DNA from: CAYLWZ01 sp964585805
GTDB lineage: Bacteria; Patescibacteriota; Minisyncoccia; Minisyncoccales; GWA2-38-27
Length of the DNA: 14,112 nucleotides
Assembly: GCA_964585805.1 (NCBI GenBank)
Contig: CAZPFE010000010.1
Location: 1 to 14,112, forward strand
Direction of reading: 5' to 3'
Below are positions 1-5,563 of the stretch, in pieces. The position numbers were made by a program, and so were the translations under genes. The notes below the pieces were generated by a model. It did not search any database, was not told the DNA's origin, and saw only the letters and a program-made list of their open reading frames with translations. The number at the start of each line of letters is the position of its first letter. Position 1 is the first letter of the stretch.

Positions 1-612
1 ATCTATTAGACGATCGGCATAATCAGTAATTTTTAACATCCATTGTTCTTTCTCTTTCCTTATCACTTCTGTTCCACAACGCTCACATTTTCCATTAATA
101 ACTTCTTCATTTGCTAAACCAATTTTGCAAGAAGGACACCAATTAATCGGCATTTTTGCTTTATATGCCAACCCCTTCTTAAACATTTGTAAAAATATCC
201 ATTGAGTCCATTTATAATAATCAGGATCAGTAGTATTAATTTCTCTACTCCAGTCAAAAGAAAGTCCCAATCTTTTTTCTTGGCGTTTAAAGTTTGTAGT
301 ATTATTTTTAGTTACTTCTGCTGGATGTAATCCTGTTTTAATAGCCCGATTTTCTGTTGGTAAACCAAAAGCATCCCAGCCCATTGGAAATAAAACATTA
401 AACCCTTCCATTCTCTTTTTTCTGGCAATAACATCTAATCCAACATAAGAACGACAATGACCAACATGGAGTCCGCTTCCAGAAGGATAAGGAAACTCTA
501 CTAAAAGATAAAATTTTTTCTTTTTTGAATTATCAACTGCCTTAAAAAAATTTTTTCCTTCCCAAAATTTTTGCCATTTTTCTTCAACTTTTTGAGGATT
601 ATATTTTTCCAT
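1..612 (-). CDS. leuS: Leucyl-tRNA synthetase, N-terminal part (runs off window)
   Basis: LeuRS charges tRNA-Leu with leucine in the cytoplasm. Only the first 204 codons are in the window; the frame is open to base 1, so the gene continues beyond the left edge. I translated it by hand from the ATG at 610-612. The class I signature is present as HVGH at residues 49-52, preceded by the typical EFPYPSGSGLHVGH context. It is followed by FPMGWDAFGLPTENRAIK, the strongly conserved LeuRS block. A zinc ribbon follows near residues 160-185 (CPSC ... CERCG), as in bacterial-type LeuRS. The editing domain, KMSKS loop and anticodon-binding region are outside the window. Full-length family members are about 800 or more residues. 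No clear Shine-Dalgarno site precedes the ATG, but a plausible promoter lies about 45-75 nt upstream. Confidence 0.96.
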   Translation of the reverse strand, partial: MEKYNPQKVEEKWQKFWEGKNFFKAVDNSKKKKFYLLVEFPYPSGSGLHVGHCRSYVGLDVIARKKRMEGFNVLFPMGWDAFGLPTENRAIKTGLHPAEVTKNNTTNFKRQEKRLGLSFDWSREINTTDPDYYKWTQWIFLQMFKKGLAYKAKMPINWCPSCKIGLANEEVINGKCERCGTEVIRKEKEQWMLKITDYADRLID

Positions 613-656
613 ATCTTTATATTTTTAATTTATCTTAATTTTCTTAATTATTAATC

Positions 657-686
657 ATTTTACTCATTTTTTAAAGTAAAAAGCAA
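657..686 (-). promoter_or_regulatory. Putative sigma70-type promoter of leuS
   Basis: On the minus strand a -35-like TTGCTT (681-686) is separated by 18 nt from a -10-like TAAAAT (657-662), which would give a leader of roughly 40 nt before the leuS ATG at 612. The -10 sits in a GAGTAAAAT context identical to that of the dnaE promoter, which supports it. It lies between repeat cluster R1 and leuS, so leuS is probably transcribed separately from tatD. This is inferred from sequence alone. Confidence 0.45.
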
Positions 687-719
687 GAGTAAGAAAGAAC
701 GCGCGAGGGTATACCTTAC

Positions 720-763
720 CTGTAATTGCTAATCAATTTGGTAACAGTTTGATTGTTATTATC
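720..763 (+). repeat. 44-bp flank repeat, copy A (inverted relative to copy B)
   Basis: This 44-bp segment at the left edge of repeat cluster R1 is the reverse complement of 4865-4908 with about 5 mismatches (39 of 44 matching by eye). The best conserved blocks, read on the minus strand, are GATAATAACAATCAAAC and TTACCAAATTGA. It is A+T-rich, unlike the C/G-rich hairpin DNA it borders, and it marks the outer edge of the cluster in both places. Confidence 0.75.
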
Positions 764-780
764 TTCCATCCCCCTCCTCA

Positions 781-809
781 CCTCCCCCTTCCCTTTGGGA
801 AGGGGGAGG
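781..809. repeat. Perfect hairpin, 13-bp arms, TTT loop
   Basis: The arm CCTCCCCCTTCCC (781-793) is followed by a TTT loop and the exact complement (797-809). With mostly G:C pairs it should be very stable as RNA or as a DNA cruciform. No T-run follows on either strand, so it does not look like a canonical intrinsic terminator. The same hairpin with an AAA loop lies at 1076-1104. Confidence 0.85.
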
Positions 810-837
810 AATGGGGAAAAAAGGAAAGGAGAAGATT

Positions 838-862
838 GGGGGGGAAAGGGAAAGGGAAAGGG
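838..862 (+). other. G-quadruplex-forming motif
   Basis: The plus strand has a run of seven G (838-844) followed by three GGG runs (848-850, 854-856, 860-862), all separated by AAA. This satisfies the canonical four-run G4 pattern with 3-nt loops. It lies inside the C-free tract 797-887 of R1. As RNA it would form only if the plus strand is transcribed, which is antisense to all genes here; as DNA it could form on the plus strand. Confidence 0.6.
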
Positions 863-906
863 AAAGAGGAGGATTTGAATGAAGAAACTCTCTTTCTCTC
901 CTCCCA

Positions 907-1073
907 CTCCTCTGGAGAGAAGGATTTTTTCTCCTTCCTCCTCTCCTCTGGAGGGGACCCTCTTTCTCTCCTCCCCTTCCTCTGGAGGGGGAAATTTTCT
1001 CTCTTCCTTTCCTCCCCCTCCTTTGGAGGGGGAGGATTAAGGTGGGGGAGGTTTTAATCCCCATCCCCCTCCT
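907..1073. repeat. 167-bp direct repeat, copy A
   Basis: Bases 907-1073 are identical to 4625-4791 by direct comparison (constant offset 3718), with divergence at both edges. The unit contains successive C-arm/loop/G-arm hairpins: a short one around CTCCTCTGGAG (907-917), two G:T-containing ones near 940-956 and 970-988, and a perfect 12-bp-arm hairpin with TTT loop at 1010-1036. It then has GGATTAA and TTAATCC as an outer inverted pair around a GGTGGGGGAGG core. Perfect identity of non-coding DNA between two loci points to recent duplication, gene conversion or mobility. Confidence 0.92.
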
Positions 1074-1075
1074 CA

Positions 1076-1104
1076 CCTCCCCCTTCCCAAAGGGAAGGGG
1101 GAGG
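1076..1104. repeat. Perfect hairpin, 13-bp arms, AAA loop (flipped loop)
   Basis: The arms are the same as those at 781-793 and 797-809 and the outside context is the same in the same direction, but the loop reads AAA instead of TTT. This is the only hairpin in the window with the loop on the opposite strand. It sits between tatD and leuS, about 120 nt downstream of the tatD stop, with no T-run after it on the minus strand. Confidence 0.85.
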
Positions 1105-1221
1105 AATGGGGAAAGAAAAAGGGAAGGGGGATTGGAGAAAGAAAAGGGAAAGGGGGAAAAAAGGGGAATTAAGGATGAGAGGGAGCACTTTAAACATTAT
1201 AATTTTAAAAATAAAATAAAC

Positions 1222-2064
1222 CTAATTTTGAATTCTAAATAACCTTTGAGTATTTTGAGTAGTTATTTCAGCTATCTTTTCATTTTTTTCCTTTTTAATC
1301 TCAGCAATTTTTTCAACTATTAACTTCACTGCTAAAGGATTATTTCTTTTTTCAGGAAAATTAGGTGGGGTTAAATAAGGACAATCCGTCTCAACTAAAA
1401 TTCTATCTAACGGTATTTTCTTGATAATTTCTTCCAAATTCATTTTAAAAATAATCCCGTTAAAACCTAAATAAAATCCCATTTCTAAATATTTTTTTGC
1501 CTCTCGCCATTTTCCAGTAAAACAATGAATTGTTCCTTTAATTTCTGATTTATTACTTTCTTTTTCAAGAATTGAAATAAAATCGCTATGACCCTTCCGA
1601 CAATGAAATATCAAAGGAAGATTGAATTCCTTGGCTAATTTAATTTGAGTTAAAAGAACCTCCTTTTGTTTTTCTTTTAATAATTCTTTTTCCTTATCTT
1701 TTTCTGGAAGATAATAATAATCAAGACCAACTTCTCCAATAGCCACAATCTTCTTTGATTTTTGAGCTAATTGCTTATATTTTTGATAATCAAATTCTTC
1801 CCCGCCTATTTTAAAATTTCCTTCTTTGGAATCGGTTTTAATATCAAGAAGTCCAGTCTTTAAATGTAAAGGATGTAATCCTATTGCCGCATAAACTCCT
1901 TTTTTATATTTTTCTGCTATTTCTATTGCTTTTTCGCTTGTCTCATACTTTGTTCCAACATTAATCATCCAAATTTCATTATTTAAACATTTTTCAATTA
2001 CTTCTTCTCTATCTTTATCAAAAGCAGAAAAATTCAAATGAGAATGACTATCAATAACAATCAT
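1222..2064 (-). CDS. tatD: TatD family metal-dependent deoxyribonuclease
   Basis: The 280-residue protein has the normal TatD length and shows the whole set of family motifs of this TIM-barrel metallohydrolase. The HxH pair is at H7/H9 (DSHSHLN), GLHP near 62, the metal-bridging glutamate in GEVGLDYYY (E111), H154 in IFHC, H180 in TIHCFTG, and D227 in ETDCPYLTP. TatD proteins are 3'-5' exonucleases or DNases linked to DNA repair and turnover; the exact substrate here is unknown. An insertion of charged residues (about 66-95) makes the region before the glutamate motif longer than in E. coli. The start is ATG at 2064 because the HxH motif follows directly, as in homologues. It is the last gene of the tmk-thyX-ftsX-tatD run, starts 65 nt after ftsX and ends with TAG. 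Confidence 0.94.
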   Translation of the reverse strand: MIVIDSHSHLNFSAFDKDREEVIEKCLNNEIWMINVGTKYETSEKAIEIAEKYKKGVYAAIGLHPLHLKTGLLDIKTDSKEGNFKIGGEEFDYQKYKQLAQKSKKIVAIGEVGLDYYYLPEKDKEKELLKEKQKEVLLTQIKLAKEFNLPLIFHCRKGHSDFISILEKESNKSEIKGTIHCFTGKWREAKKYLEMGFYLGFNGIIFKMNLEEIIKKIPLDRILVETDCPYLTPPNFPEKRNNPLAVKLIVEKIAEIKKEKNEKIAEITTQNTQRLFRIQN

Positions 2065-2129
2065 ATTTAATATAACAAATCAAAAGAAAAAAAAGGAAAG
2101 ACCCTTTTTAAAATTTTTTTATTTTTTAT

Positions 2130-3038
2130 TTAAATTTTCAAATACTTTCTAATTGCAGTCATACTTGATATAACTCCTAATCCTACACCTATAACTAATT
2201 GCATCAAAATTAACTTTCCTATATTAACTAAAAATAACTGATAAATATCTGCTTCTGGAATAATTGACTTAATTTTATCACTTAAAAAATAAGAAAACAT
2301 AAAAGAAAGGAAAAAAGCGCAAATAGTTGAAAATAATCCAGTGATAATTCCTTGCACCAAAAAAGGACCTCTAATAAACCAGTTAGAAGCTCCCACTAAT
2401 CTCATTGTTGCGATTTCTTCTTTAGAACTATCAATAGCTGCTTTAATAGTATTAAAAGCAACTAAAACAGCAATCAATGAAAAAAACAAGAAAAAAATAA
2501 TTCCTGTTTGTTCTACAAAATCAATTGTAGAAAAAATTTTATCTATTACTGCTTTTCTCTGATAATAATCTATATGGTCAATCAAATCTTTAAAAGGACC
2601 TTTGTTTAAAAAATCAGATATTGCAGCATATTGTGAAGCTTGCCAAGATTTAATATTCAAAGAAGCTAAAAAAGGATTATTACCAACCTCAGAAAGAGAT
2701 TCCATAATCAACTTGTCATTTTTATGCCTTTCTATAAAATTTTCCAATACCTCATCTTTAGATAAATATTCTACTTCTTTTACTTCCGGCATTTTAGAAA
2801 GGGCTGTTTTAATAGAAGAAATATCTTCTGGTTTTGCTTCTTCTTTAAAATAAACAGAAATATCAACTTTGTCTTTAACATCTGAAATTATAATATCTGA
2901 AATCGGTTTCAGAAAAAAAAGAATTGTTGACAAAGAAATAACAATAAAAATTATAAAAACAGACGCTATACTTAAACTTATATTTCGCTTAAAATTAATC
3001 CATCCTCCTCTAACTGTCCTCTTTAAAGAAGTAAACAT
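2130..3038 (-). CDS. ftsX: Cell division protein FtsX (ABC transporter-like permease)
   Basis: FtsX is the membrane subunit of FtsEX, which couples ATP hydrolysis by FtsE to activation of cell-wall hydrolases at the septum. The 302-residue sequence has the classic topology: a short cytoplasmic N-terminus, TM1 at about 20-43, an extracytoplasmic domain at about 45-175, then TM2 (about 178-199), TM3 (about 224-252) and TM4 (about 268-296). The family motif RLVGASNWFIRGPF lies just before TM3. The length and topology match bacterial FtsX of the Gram-positive type. The gene begins 34 nt after thyX. The usual partner ftsE is not next to it, so FtsE must be encoded elsewhere or be absent. No strong SD site is visible upstream of the ATG at 3038. 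Confidence 0.93.
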   Translation of the reverse strand: MFTSLKRTVRGGWINFKRNISLSIASVFIIFIVISLSTILFFLKPISDIIISDVKDKVDISVYFKEEAKPEDISSIKTALSKMPEVKEVEYLSKDEVLENFIERHKNDKLIMESLSEVGNNPFLASLNIKSWQASQYAAISDFLNKGPFKDLIDHIDYYQRKAVIDKIFSTIDFVEQTGIIFFLFFSLIAVLVAFNTIKAAIDSSKEEIATMRLVGASNWFIRGPFLVQGIITGLFSTICAFFLSFMFSYFLSDKIKSIIPEADIYQLFLVNIGKLILMQLVIGVGLGVISSMTAIRKYLKI

Positions 3039-3072
3039 TTTCAGATAAGATAACTTTATATAAATTCAATTT

Positions 3073-3771
3073 TTATTTATTATTATCTATAAAAGCGACC
3101 TCTTTATCCTCAATTATTTGAAAATCATCAAAAACAACAGGAACTATTCTTTTAACCTCTTTTAATAAATCAACCATCACTTTTCTTATTTCCCAGTGAG
3201 CAGCCGCAGAACAACGCAATTTAAAAATATGACGCCACTCTCGAAAATTAGCAGTAATTACAATTTGAGCTTTTATTCCTATTGGTAAAACTTGACGCGC
3301 ATCTTGAGCAACCCACCCTGCTTTTCTTAATCCTCTATACATTTGCTCATTTAAATTCATCCATTCCTGAAAAGAGACATTAATTTTCTCTCTATTCGGT
3401 AAAATTAGTTCAACTAATTTTTCATCCTTATTTTTATCCGGAGGGATAACAACTTTAAAATCACTTTCATCAACATATCGAGTTGATTCTTGAGTATAAG
3501 CGGCTAATCTATGACGAACTAACTCGTGAGTAAAACCTCGCGATACATTATTAAACTCAACTGTCATTGCTGAATGCTCTAAAACCGATTCGTGTCCCCT
3601 TCGACGAAGCATCTCCACAAATTTTGCCGCTGATTCGTTATTAATTTTATCTCTACTTTGATAAGCAGTTCTTCCTGCTAATTCAATCAATTGTAAAGGA
3701 TTTTCGCCATTTAATCCCGCCATTATTGCCAAAATTTTATAACTGCCCGCATCTTTTAAAATTTTCGCCAT
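3073..3771 (-). CDS. thyX: Flavin-dependent thymidylate synthase ThyX
   Basis: ThyX makes dTMP from dUMP using methylenetetrahydrofolate, FAD and NADPH, without needing dihydrofolate reductase. The ThyX signature RHR-x7-S is at residues 86-96 (RHRLAAYTQESTRY), with S96 and R98 in the expected places. The C-terminal substrate-binding region reads RQVLPIGIKAQIVITANFR (about 159-177) followed by a variant of the usual R-x-AQ-WEIR motif, here RCSAAAHWEIR. The 232-residue length is normal. The ATG at 3771 lies one base after the tmk stop codon, so translation is probably coupled to tmk. The adjacent tmk uses its product, and dCMP deaminase at 5035-5547 supplies its substrate. Confidence 0.95.
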   Translation of the reverse strand: MAKILKDAGSYKILAIMAGLNGENPLQLIELAGRTAYQSRDKINNESAAKFVEMLRRRGHESVLEHSAMTVEFNNVSRGFTHELVRHRLAAYTQESTRYVDESDFKVVIPPDKNKDEKLVELILPNREKINVSFQEWMNLNEQMYRGLRKAGWVAQDARQVLPIGIKAQIVITANFREWRHIFKLRCSAAAHWEIRKVMVDLLKEVKRIVPVVFDDFQIIEDKEVAFIDNNK

Positions 3772-3772
3772 T

Positions 3773-4405
3773 TTAGTTTTCTTCTTTAAATTCTTTAAAC
3801 TTTAAAAAAATAACTTTTTTTATTTCTTCAAATACTTCTTTAATTGTTTTTTCTCCATCAATTATTATAATATTTTCAAACATTTTCGGGAGTTTTTCAT
3901 AAACTTTCCAAACTTTGGAAAGTTGTGTTTCTTTCTCAAATAAAGTTTTTGGTAATCCTCTCTTTTCTATCCTTTTGATACAAATTTCTGGTCTCACTTT
4001 AAGAATAAAAGTTAAATCAGGCAATAAAAAATTTTCATTCATTTTGATTAGTTCATCTAAATCAACACCATCAGCCGCTCCATAAGCAAAAGAAGAAAAA
4101 CAATATCTATCTGAAATGACTATTTTCCCCTCTTCTAAAGCAGGAATAATTATACTTTTTAAATGCCAATCTCTATCTTCTTTAAACAGTTTCTGTAATT
4201 CTATCGCCTCTATTTTTGTTTTATTTTCTAAAACTTCTTTAATTTTTTTTCCTGCTTCAGATTCTTGTGTTGGTTCTTTTGTTAAAATAGTCTGATAATT
4301 ATTTTCAATAAAAAAATTTTTTAAAAGAGATGTTTGAGAAGTATTGCCTGAACCATCTAATCCTTCTATAACTATAAATTTTCCCGGATAATCATTCTTA
4401 ATCAT
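3773..4405 (-). CDS. tmk: Thymidylate kinase (Walker A lysine replaced)
   Basis: Tmk phosphorylates dTMP to dTDP, the last dedicated step toward dTTP. The 210-residue length and motif order fit: P-loop region at 14-24 (EGLDGSGNTSQ), TKEPT near 42-46, the DRY motif at 99-101 within VISDRYCFSSFAYG, a nucleotide-binding segment LPDLTFILKVRPE (about 128-140), and a short LID with KRIEKRG near 144-150. The Walker A position normally occupied by Lys is Asn (N21, codon AAT). The rest of the protein looks intact, with no frameshift. Its stop overlaps closely with the thyX start (1-nt gap). It is the first gene of the tmk-thyX-ftsX-tatD operon and lies next to repeat cluster R2. Another P-loop dNMP kinase cannot be excluded, but the context argues for Tmk. 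Confidence 0.9.
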   Translation of the reverse strand: MIKNDYPGKFIVIEGLDGSGNTSQTSLLKNFFIENNYQTILTKEPTQESEAGKKIKEVLENKTKIEAIELQKLFKEDRDWHLKSIIIPALEEGKIVISDRYCFSSFAYGAADGVDLDELIKMNENFLLPDLTFILKVRPEICIKRIEKRGLPKTLFEKETQLSKVWKVYEKLPKMFENIIIIDGEKTIKEVFEEIKKVIFLKFKEFKEEN

Positions 4406-4412
4406 TTAAAAT

Positions 4413-4462
4413 ATTTTATATTTTTTTAAATATTAAAGGTAAAATGTATTAAAGGTAAAATG
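4413..4462 (-). promoter_or_regulatory. Possible tmk promoter with 16-bp tandem duplication
   Basis: On the minus strand the 16-mer CATTTTACCTTTAATA occurs twice in perfect tandem (plus-strand positions 4447-4462 and 4431-4446) just upstream of tmk. The inner copy supplies TTTACC as a weak -35, followed after 17 nt by TATAAA as a -10. Transcription from it would start only a few bases before the tmk ATG at 4405, giving a nearly leaderless mRNA. The duplication is seen directly; the promoter call is weak. Confidence 0.35.
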
Positions 4463-4624
4463 CAAAATAAAAATGAGCAGCTAATTTTTGAGAGGGAAAA
4501 ATTAAAGAGGAAGTTTCCCCTCCCCCTCCTCACCCCCTTCCCTTTGGGAAAGGGGAAGATTGAAAAATTATTTTTTTCTCTCCTTTTCCTACTCTGAAAG
4601 GGGAAGTATCTTCTTCTTTTCCCC

Positions 4625-4791
4625 CTCCTCTGGAGAGAAGGATTTTTTCTCCTTCCTCCTCTCCTCTGGAGGGGACCCTCTTTCTCTCCTCCCCTTCCTC
4701 TGGAGGGGGAAATTTTCTCTCTTCCTTTCCTCCCCCTCCTTTGGAGGGGGAGGATTAAGGTGGGGGAGGTTTTAATCCCCATCCCCCTCCT
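4625..4791. repeat. 167-bp direct repeat, copy B
   Basis: This segment is base-for-base identical to 907-1073 and in the same orientation. Divergence begins immediately outside: C at 4624 against A at 906, and T at 4792 against C at 1074. The perfect 12-bp-arm hairpin of the unit falls at 4728-4754. Confidence 0.92.
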
Positions 4792-4795
4792 TTTT

Positions 4796-4824
4796 CCTCC
4801 CCCTTCCCTTTAGGAAGGGGGAGG
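4796..4824. repeat. Hairpin with 12-bp perfect arms
   Basis: The arm CCTCCCCCTTCC (4796-4807) pairs with 4813-4824 around a five-base loop CTTTA. It is a variant of the 13-bp hairpins in R1: the innermost C:G pair has become a C/A mismatch, showing that the copies decay by point mutation. Confidence 0.8.
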
Positions 4825-4864
4825 ATATGAAATAAGAAGGGAGAGGATTAAGGAGGGGAAGGGA

Positions 4865-4908
4865 GATAATAACAATCAAACCTTTACCAAATTGACCAGT
4901 AATTACAG
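4865..4908 (-). repeat. 44-bp flank repeat, copy B (inverted relative to copy A)
   Basis: This is the right-hand edge of R2 and the reverse complement of 720-763 with about 5 mismatches. The matching blocks here read GATAATAACAATCAAAC, TTACCAAATTGA and AATTACAG on the plus strand. Its orientation is opposite to copy A although the 167-bp units are in direct orientation. Confidence 0.75.
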
Positions 4909-4953
4909 ATTATCAATTTTGACAATTTTATTAAATTTTTTAATCTTTTTAAA

Positions 4954-4995
4954 GAAAAAATATTGAATTTGAATATTTCTTATCTGTTCAAATTC
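4954..4995 (-). terminator. Possible intrinsic terminator after the secE-nusG-rplK-dCMP deaminase run
   Basis: Read on the minus strand, GAATTTGAA and TTCAAATTC form a perfect 9-bp inverted repeat (4987-4995 and 4965-4973) around a 13-nt loop, followed by AATATTTTTTC. It lies 40-80 nt after the dCMP deaminase stop, where a terminator would be expected. The stem is A:T-rich and the loop long, so it would be weak. Confidence 0.4.
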
Positions 4996-5034
4996 ATTTT
5001 GTATATAACCAACTATTAAATTTTAAATAATCAA

Positions 5035-5547
5035 CTAACTATTTTGGTCTTTTCCATATTGATACTTATCATCTAAAATATCGTTTTCTCGCCATTCCTC
5101 AATCCAATCTTTTACTTTAAATATTTTCATTCCTCCTTCTCTTAATGAACATACAACTCTTTCTATCCCAGCATTAATAATCATCTTTTTACAAATAAAA
5201 CATGGAAAAGCGTTTATTCTTTTACCCTCTCTATCTTCTCCATAAATATACATATCACCACCCAAAACTTTTGTTCCTGTCCTTGCTGCATTAATTATAG
5301 CGTTTTGTTCTGCATGGACAGAACGACATATTTCATAATTTCTACCATGAGGAATATTTAATCTATCCCTCAAACAAAATCCTCTTTCCAAACTATCCTT
5401 TGTTCCTCGCGGAGCGCCTACATAACCTGTTGAAATAATAGCATCTTGATTTATAATTACAGCGCCAATCTTTACTCTGAAACAAGTAGATCTTTTAGAT
5501 ACTTCTTTAGCAATGTTTAAATAATATTCATCTTTATTTGGTCGCAT
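5035..5547 (-). CDS. comEB: Deoxycytidylate (dCMP) deaminase, ComEB family
   Basis: This zinc enzyme deaminates dCMP to dUMP, the substrate of ThyX encoded about 1.3 kb downstream. The catalytic motif HAE is at H78/E80 (SVHAEQNAI) and the PCxxC zinc ligands are at C116 and C119 (FPCFICKKMI). The N-terminus MRPNKDEYYLNIA matches the usual start of the family, so I place the start at the ATG at 5547. A TTG at 5571 is also in frame, but using it would add eight residues with no family counterpart and overlap rplK by 8 nt. The resulting 170 residues are a normal length. The gene follows rplK by 16 nt, in the place where rplA is commonly found. The stop is TAG. A tRNA- or riboflavin-type deaminase is less likely because of the GxxGAPRGT and C-terminal features. 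Confidence 0.92.
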   Translation of the reverse strand: MRPNKDEYYLNIAKEVSKRSTCFRVKIGAVIINQDAIISTGYVGAPRGTKDSLERGFCLRDRLNIPHGRNYEICRSVHAEQNAIINAARTGTKVLGGDMYIYGEDREGKRINAFPCFICKKMIINAGIERVVCSLREGGMKIFKVKDWIEEWRENDILDDKYQYGKDQNS

Positions 5548-5563
5548 AATAAAATTATTTTTC

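Larger units (their letters stand above)
766..1190. repeat. Repeat cluster R1: hairpin and purine/pyrimidine-tract DNA between tatD and leuS
   Basis: The non-coding gap between tatD and leuS (613-1221) consists mostly of this block. It is a mosaic of imperfect and perfect palindromes of the form C-rich arm, TTT or TCT loop, G-rich arm, joined by long one-sided purine or pyrimidine tracts. From 797 to 887 and from 1089 to 1185 the plus strand contains no C at all. The segment 766-818 recurs at 1061-1113 except for the hairpin loop. Open frames here translate to low-complexity proline/serine/leucine/arginine/glycine strings with no domain, on both strands, and I do not regard them as genes. The remaining 613-765 holds the leuS promoter and the 44-bp flank repeat; 1191-1221 holds nothing I recognise. 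Confidence 0.85.
4514..4861. repeat. Repeat cluster R2: hairpin DNA between dCMP deaminase and tmk
   Basis: The 629-nt gap 4406-5034 has no convincing gene. Its core is a chain of C-arm/loop/G-arm palindromes of the same kind as R1. There are imperfect ones near 4531-4555 and 4586-4603, the shared 167-bp unit at 4625-4791, and a 12-bp-arm hairpin at 4796-4824. Frames through it give the same low-complexity translation as R1. The left part (4463-4513) is A+T-rich spacer; the right part (4865-5034) holds the 44-bp flank repeat, A+T-rich DNA and a possible terminator. The cluster separates the first enzyme of the thymidylate route from the next two. Confidence 0.85.

Noticed and set aside
1076..1104. 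Hairpin as intrinsic terminator of tatD
   Set aside because: The stem is strong, but no T-run follows on the minus strand; termination here is possible but not supported by the usual signal.
716..1242. Several overlapping open frames on both strands of R1 encoding proline/serine/leucine/glycine/arginine-rich products
   Set aside because: They are by-products of C/G-rich palindromic repeats: frames are open on both strands at once, composition is low-complexity, no start context is convincing, and the same translation recurs in R2.
4426..4782. Open frames on both strands of R2, partly identical in sequence to those in R1
   Set aside because: Identity follows from the 167-bp DNA repeat; the frames diverge into unrelated sequence outside it, so there is no conserved protein.
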